Of a DNA stretch of 10,047 bases, positions 6,225 through 10,047 are shown piece by piece. How positions within the stretch are numbered: position 1 is the stretch's first letter; every line of letters begins with the position of its first letter. Both the position numbers and the translations under genes were made by a program. The notes beneath the pieces were generated by a model, which did not search any database, was not told the origin of the DNA, and saw nothing but the letters and a program-made list of their open reading frames with translations. The stretch is from DATJXG01 sp035500455 (GTDB taxonomy: Bacteria > Acidobacteriota > Terriglobia > Terriglobales > Acidobacteriaceae): NCBI GenBank assembly GCA_035500455.1, contig DATJXG010000096.1, positions 1 to 10,047 of the forward strand, written 5' to 3'.

Positions 6225-7654
6225 TGGATCGCTCTTACGTTCCCCCCGTCATCAGCGGAGAGCTTGGCCGCAACGCCCCGCACGTGGCCGAGGACCGAAA
6301 TTTCTATGCCCGCGGGCCTCGGGCGCCGTCGCTATTCCAGATCGATGGCCTTCCCGTCGCCGGACTCATCGAGGAATTCGGCTCCCCGCTCTTCGTCTTT
6401 TCCGAATATGACATTCGGGAAAAAACCAAGAGAATGCGCGAGGCCTTCAAGAGCCGCTACCGCAAGACCAGTTTCGCCTGGTCATTAAAGACGAATTACC
6501 TCGGCGCGATTTGTAAAATTTTCCACAGCGAGGGCTGGATCGCCGAAGTTGTCTCCCAGTTCGAATACGAGAAGGCACGCCAGCTCGGCTTCTTGGGCGA
6601 AGAGATCGTGTTCAACGGCCCTTACAAACCGCGGACAATCCTGAAAAGGGCGATCGAGGACGGCTCGATCATCCAGATCGACAACTGGGATGAACTCAGC
6701 CTTGTCGAGGAGCTGGCAGCCGAACACGGAAAATCTGTCGATGTCGGGCTGCGCGTCTGGCTGGACGCCGGGATTAAACCCGTGTGGTCGAAATTCGGCT
6801 TCGCGCTGGAGAACGGCGAGGCGGAACGGGCGGCGGCGCGGATTCTAGAAAACCCGAAGCTCCAGCTGCACACGCTGCATAGCCATATCGGCACCTATAT
6901 TCTTGCACCCAGCGCCTATGCCGTGGCGACGAAGAAGCTGCTGCAGCTGCGCGAGGAGCTTCAGCACAAATACCATCACCTGGTTCCCTGCCTGAACCTG
7001 GGAGGCGGTTTTCCGTCGCAAAGCCTGCTGCACGGCTTTACCGGGCCGGTGGAGCAGACCGTGCCGCCGATCGAGGCTTATGCGACAGCAATCACCGATG
7101 TTCTCCGTGAACTACCGGTTGAGCGGCAGCCACTGCTCCGGCTTGAGTCAGGGCGTTGCCTTATCGATGAAGCGGGTTACCTGCTGAGTTCGGTCATCGC
7201 CGTGAAGGGCGTCAACCGTCCCATTCTCACCGATGAAAGCCTCACGGCGCGCGCCTACAAGGAACGCATGATCCTGAATGAGGATTCGCGCATCGGCTAT
7301 GTCATCGATTCCGGAATCAACCTGCTTTACACCAGCGCGTGGTATCAGTTCCAAATCCTGCCCGCCCGCGCGATCGACGCGCCGCCAGTGCCGTCCCGGA
7401 TCTACGGCTCGCTCTGCATGGCCATCGATGTCATCAGGGATCATGTCGATCTTCCGCCGCTGGAGACAGGCGATATTCTGACGATCCGTCCCGTCGGCGC
7501 CTACAATGTCACCCAATGGATGCAGTTCATCCAGTACCGTCCCGCCGTTGTGCTGATCGGCAACAATGGCACGGCGGACATCATCCGTGCCCGTGAGACG
7601 CTCGAAGATGTTTGCGGTCCAGAGAGCATCCCCCCGCACCTGACTGAAATATAA
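6224..7654 (+). CDS. Fold-type III PLP-dependent decarboxylase (DAP/Orn/Arg decarboxylase family)
   Basis: A 476-residue cytoplasmic enzyme with an alanine-racemase-like barrel and a C-terminal beta domain. All main active-site elements are visible: PLP lysine Lys89 in SFAWSLKTNYL, stacking His221 in HSHIGTY, phosphate-binding GGGF at 260-263, ESGR at 308-311, the partner-subunit cysteine in SLCMAIDVI (Cys398, Asp402), and Tyr427 in VGAYN. It should therefore be an active decarboxylase. Related enzymes act on meso-diaminopimelate, ornithine, arginine or carboxynorspermidine; this one is longer than LysA (about 420 residues) because of an extra N-terminal stretch of about 40 residues and a longer barrel. 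Context argues against ordinary lysine synthesis, since no lysine-pathway gene is near. The ATG shares a base with the upstream TAA, and GGGAGG (6213-6218) is a strong ribosome site. The substrate may be the product of the ATP-grasp enzyme. Confidence 0.92.
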   Translation: MDRSYVPPVISGELGRNAPHVAEDRNFYARGPRAPSLFQIDGLPVAGLIEEFGSPLFVFSEYDIREKTKRMREAFKSRYRKTSFAWSLKTNYLGAICKIFHSEGWIAEVVSQFEYEKARQLGFLGEEIVFNGPYKPRTILKRAIEDGSIIQIDNWDELSLVEELAAEHGKSVDVGLRVWLDAGIKPVWSKFGFALENGEAERAAARILENPKLQLHTLHSHIGTYILAPSAYAVATKKLLQLREELQHKYHHLVPCLNLGGGFPSQSLLHGFTGPVEQTVPPIEAYATAITDVLRELPVERQPLLRLESGRCLIDEAGYLLSSVIAVKGVNRPILTDESLTARAYKERMILNEDSRIGYVIDSGINLLYTSAWYQFQILPARAIDAPPVPSRIYGSLCMAIDVIRDHVDLPPLETGDILTIRPVGAYNVTQWMQFIQYRPAVVLIGNNGTADIIRARETLEDVCGPESIPPHLTEI

Positions 7655-9867
7655 TGTCCGAACAGGTTAAATCCGGCGCCACGTCGGGCGAGCGGCTGCA
7701 GTCTTCGGCACAGCCGATGCGGCGCGCCGGGGACCAGATCATCGCAAAACTGGGGCTCGCCCTCGGCACAGTCTTCTTCGTTGGCGAGGCCCGGCTCGGC
7801 CTGCTGCTGTGGGCCGCGGTCACGCTGGGGCATTTCCGCAGCCTGATTTTCGGGCTGTTCGGGCTGTGGGTGGGCGACTTTGTCGGCGGGCTGGTTGGAA
7901 CGTTCGACAAGCCAATGCTTGGCGGCGGCATCAGGGCCAACGCGATCCTCGCGGCCATAGCCATATCCTGGCTTACCTCGGCCTCCTACGTGCCTCTGGA
8001 GACCGAAATCGCGGTCATCGCGTTGGGAGCGAGCTCAGCCGCACTCCTCACCGCTGCCCTGATGCGTGCGCTTGCCGGAACACTCTTTCCGCCCATGGTG
8101 CTCGGCTTCAGCCTCGTTGCGGGAGCGATGTTCATTCTGTTTCCCGTCTGGGTGGCAGCCGCGTCGAGTACGCTCCTCTCCTGGCCCGAACCCGTGAACG
8201 CCTTGGCGGGAGCCACAATTTTCATCCGTTCACTCGGCTCATTGCTCTTTGCGCCCCACCTGAATGTTGGCCTGATCGTTGGCTTGGCGCTGTTGCTGTG
8301 GTCCAGGGCCATCTTTCTCGGCGGCATCGCCGGGTGGGTGGCCGGGGCAATCACCTCCATCGGACTGCAAGGCCTGTCGGTGCCATTCTACTGGCAGCCT
8401 GCATCGTATAATTTCTTCATCGCCGGCATGGCCATGGGTGCCGCCTATTTCCTGCCCGGCTGGCGGAGCCTCGGCTTGGCCGCGGTGGGCGGCGCGGCGG
8501 CGGCGGTCCTCGCGGCCGTCATTCAGCATATACAGCCGGCCTGGGCGATTCTGCCGCTATCGGCGATCGGCGCGGTGTGGATCTGCCTGGCCGCCTTCAC
8601 CCTGGCCAATGACGAACCGCTGTTCAGGCGCAATGAACGGCACGACGTGCCACCGGAACAGGCTTGGCTCTGTGAAGTCGACCGGTTGCGCCGGTTTGGC
8701 CACGACGAGCCTTTGCTCGTCGTTCCCTTGGCCGGCACCGTGCAAATCTCCCAGGGCTTTAACGGCCGCCTCAGCCATACCGGCCCCTGGCGCCACGCGC
8801 TCGACTTCCAGCGCCCGGCGGAAAACAGGTCGGGTGCCGAACCATCAATCTGGGATGCGCCGGTGACTGCCCCGGCATCCGGGTTCGTCGAACGTGTCAG
8901 GGATGGCATTGCGGACAACACCATCGGCATATGCAATTATGCTGAAAACTGGGGCAATTACGTGCTGCTCCGCATGGACCAGGGGGGCTGGGCGCTGCTG
9001 GCCCATCTGCGGCAATCGAGCATCGCGGTGAGCACCGGCGCGCATGTCGAACTCGGGGCATATCTGGGCAAGGTCGGCAATTCCGGACGATCACCAATCC
9101 CGCATCTGCATCTGCAGGTGCAGAACTCGCCTTACATCGGGGCGCCGACCACTCCCTTCCGTCTGGCCAATTATGAGATGCTGTCGGATCGGGGGAGCAA
9201 CGGTGCTCTCTGGCTGGAGTCGGGCGTTCCTTCGGAGCGTTCCTTCATTTCCGCGGCATGGCCTAACCCGGCAGCCTATGTGTTGCTGACAAGCATGGCG
9301 CCGGGCGCGGGCGTGTGGACCGTCGAGGTGAAGGGGCAGTTGCCATTCCGCTTCCGCCAGCCGCGCGGCCGCTCCAAGATCGAGCGCATTACAACCCGGT
9401 TGAACCACGCCGGGCAGCATATTCTCACCTCATCGTCTGGCGACGCGCTGATCTCGAATCTCGATCCCGACGCATGGCGTGTGCGAGAGCTCTACAAACT
9501 CCGCGCCCCCCTGCTGAGATTGCTGGGGCTCGCCGTCCCTTCGGTGCCCTACGCGGCGAAGCAGAACATGGAGTGGCGGGAACCGGCCCTGGTAGGGGCC
9601 TGCGCGGCCGATCCCTTTACCCTCTCGCTATGGCCGTACCGGCGATTGCCGATACCGGAAATGCGCTGCATCTGCGTGGAAGCTCCCACGGCGGAAGACG
9701 GCGTACTGGCGGTGGAATCCACCCCCCTCAGGCCCGCCGCGTTCCTGCCCACCAAAATAACATGCGAGTTCAGGCGCCTGCGCGGGCCGGTCAAGGTCGA
9801 GGCGGTATTCGATAGCGGCACGGTTACCTATTCGCAGCTTTCTTTCGAACCCGGCCTGCCGTTTTAG
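7654..9867 (+). CDS. Urea-transporter-like membrane domain fused to M23 metallopeptidase
   Basis: A 737-residue membrane protein. Residues about 30-317 hold around ten hydrophobic segments with the two-fold repeat of urea transporters (UT family): GIRANAILAAIAIS at 92 and ASYNFFIAGMAMGAAY at 250 match the two repeated UT helices, LFPPMVLGFSLVAG at 144 is a degenerate LPxxTxPF block, and VGLIVGLALLLWSR at 205 starts the second half. Residues about 355-505 are an M23 (LytM/lysostaphin-type) domain with WRHALDF (His381, Asp384), LLAHLRQ (His451) and PHLHLQVQ (His484, His486), so the zinc site looks intact. Residues about 510-737 are a further, mostly beta-rich region of unknown function. No cleavable signal peptide is seen. 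M23 enzymes cut peptidoglycan peptide bonds, so the domain should face the periplasm. The start overlaps the upstream stop (TAATG) without a clear ribosome site, implying coupled translation. Transported solute and peptidase target are unknown. Confidence 0.88.
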   Translation: MSEQVKSGATSGERLQSSAQPMRRAGDQIIAKLGLALGTVFFVGEARLGLLLWAAVTLGHFRSLIFGLFGLWVGDFVGGLVGTFDKPMLGGGIRANAILAAIAISWLTSASYVPLETEIAVIALGASSAALLTAALMRALAGTLFPPMVLGFSLVAGAMFILFPVWVAAASSTLLSWPEPVNALAGATIFIRSLGSLLFAPHLNVGLIVGLALLLWSRAIFLGGIAGWVAGAITSIGLQGLSVPFYWQPASYNFFIAGMAMGAAYFLPGWRSLGLAAVGGAAAAVLAAVIQHIQPAWAILPLSAIGAVWICLAAFTLANDEPLFRRNERHDVPPEQAWLCEVDRLRRFGHDEPLLVVPLAGTVQISQGFNGRLSHTGPWRHALDFQRPAENRSGAEPSIWDAPVTAPASGFVERVRDGIADNTIGICNYAENWGNYVLLRMDQGGWALLAHLRQSSIAVSTGAHVELGAYLGKVGNSGRSPIPHLHLQVQNSPYIGAPTTPFRLANYEMLSDRGSNGALWLESGVPSERSFISAAWPNPAAYVLLTSMAPGAGVWTVEVKGQLPFRFRQPRGRSKIERITTRLNHAGQHILTSSSGDALISNLDPDAWRVRELYKLRAPLLRLLGLAVPSVPYAAKQNMEWREPALVGACAADPFTLSLWPYRRLPIPEMRCICVEAPTAEDGVLAVESTPLRPAAFLPTKITCEFRRLRGPVKVEAVFDSGTVTYSQLSFEPGLPF

Positions 9868-9892
9868 AACTCCTTACAAAACCCTGCAATGC

Positions 9893-9907
9893 CGGCCGCC
9901 TGGGCCG
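9893..9907. terminator. Weak candidate terminator between convergent genes
   Basis: CGGCC and GGCCG form a 5-bp GC stem with a 5-nt loop in the 44 bp between the two stop codons. No proper T-run follows on the plus strand (AAATTCAAT); on the minus strand GGGTTTTGT appears further downstream. It may be a weak terminator, or termination may be Rho-dependent. Confidence 0.25.
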
Positions 9908-9911
9908 AAAT

Positions 9912-10047
9912 TCAATCCTGCCTGACATCAGGCGTCAGCCTGGCATTGAAGAAAGCGAGCATCTTTGATTCGCTATCCTCGGCGGCTTGCGGGTCGTAAC
10001 CAATCCAATGGCCCAGATAGAGCTGCTTGGGAATCTCGACATCAAAA
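9912..10047 (-). CDS. C-terminal fragment, probable dienelactone hydrolase family protein
   Basis: The minus strand from the right edge encodes 44 residues ending in TGA (9912-9914), running FDVEIPKQLYLGHWIGYDPQ and then AAEDSESKMLAFFNARL. The spacing of FD, GH, YDP-AA and a final LAFF helix resembles the C terminus of dienelactone-hydrolase-type alpha/beta hydrolases, where the FD follows the catalytic histidine. The catalytic triad itself lies outside the window, so the family call is from the tail only. It is convergent with the PqqD/ATP-grasp operon and probably unrelated to it. Confidence 0.55.
   Translation of the reverse strand, partial: FDVEIPKQLYLGHWIGYDPQAAEDSESKMLAFFNARLTPDVRQD

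Noticed and set aside
7809..8866. Plus-strand alternative frames of about 200 codons within the UT-M23 gene
   Set aside because: They are out-of-frame readings of GC-rich membrane-domain sequence; the main frame has membrane segments and UT and M23 motifs.

Overview
The window looks like chromosomal DNA from a GC-rich proteobacterium. The best guess is an alphaproteobacterium, possibly near the Acetobacteraceae. That rests on gene content, base composition and an FNR/FixK-type box, not on any marker gene, so the taxon is tentative. No tRNA, rRNA, CRISPR array, insertion sequence or phage gene was seen.

Left block (1-2896): a LysR-type regulator (minus strand, 3' end off the window) diverges from a three-gene plus-strand group: a YhhW-type pirin, a WrbA-type NAD(P)H:quinone oxidoreductase and a DoxX-family membrane protein. 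All three have strong Shine-Dalgarno sites. This is a recognisable redox/quinone-stress module, probably controlled by the LysR protein. It ends in a 15-bp hairpin that lies between two convergent genes.

Middle (2904-4804): an orphan family-5 (Dpp/Opp-like) periplasmic substrate-binding protein on the minus strand, with no permease or ATPase gene nearby. Upstream of it is an AT-richer control region of about 300 bp between divergent genes. It holds a near-ideal FNR/FixK box placed at about -41 from a TATAGT -10 element for the binding-protein gene. It also holds phased TTAC(C)AA repeats, and a perfect 9-bp direct repeat just upstream of a TATATT element that faces the next operon.

Right block (4805-9867), the most interesting part: four tightly packed plus-strand genes. 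They encode a stand-alone PqqD-like protein (a RiPP-recognition-element fold), an ATP-grasp ligase, a fold-type III PLP decarboxylase of the DAP/ornithine/arginine class, and a 737-residue fusion of a urea-transporter-like membrane domain with an M23 metallopeptidase domain and an extra C-terminal region. Genes overlap by 23, 1 and 1 nt, so they are very probably one transcript with coupled translation. The combination suggests that an amino acid or peptide is bound or presented (PqqD-like), ligated (ATP-grasp), decarboxylated (PLP enzyme), and exported or used at the cell wall (channel plus M23). The product and substrate are unknown, and no convincing precursor-peptide gene is visible.

Right edge (9912-10047): the C-terminal 44 residues of a minus-strand gene, probably a dienelactone-hydrolase-family protein, convergent with the operon.
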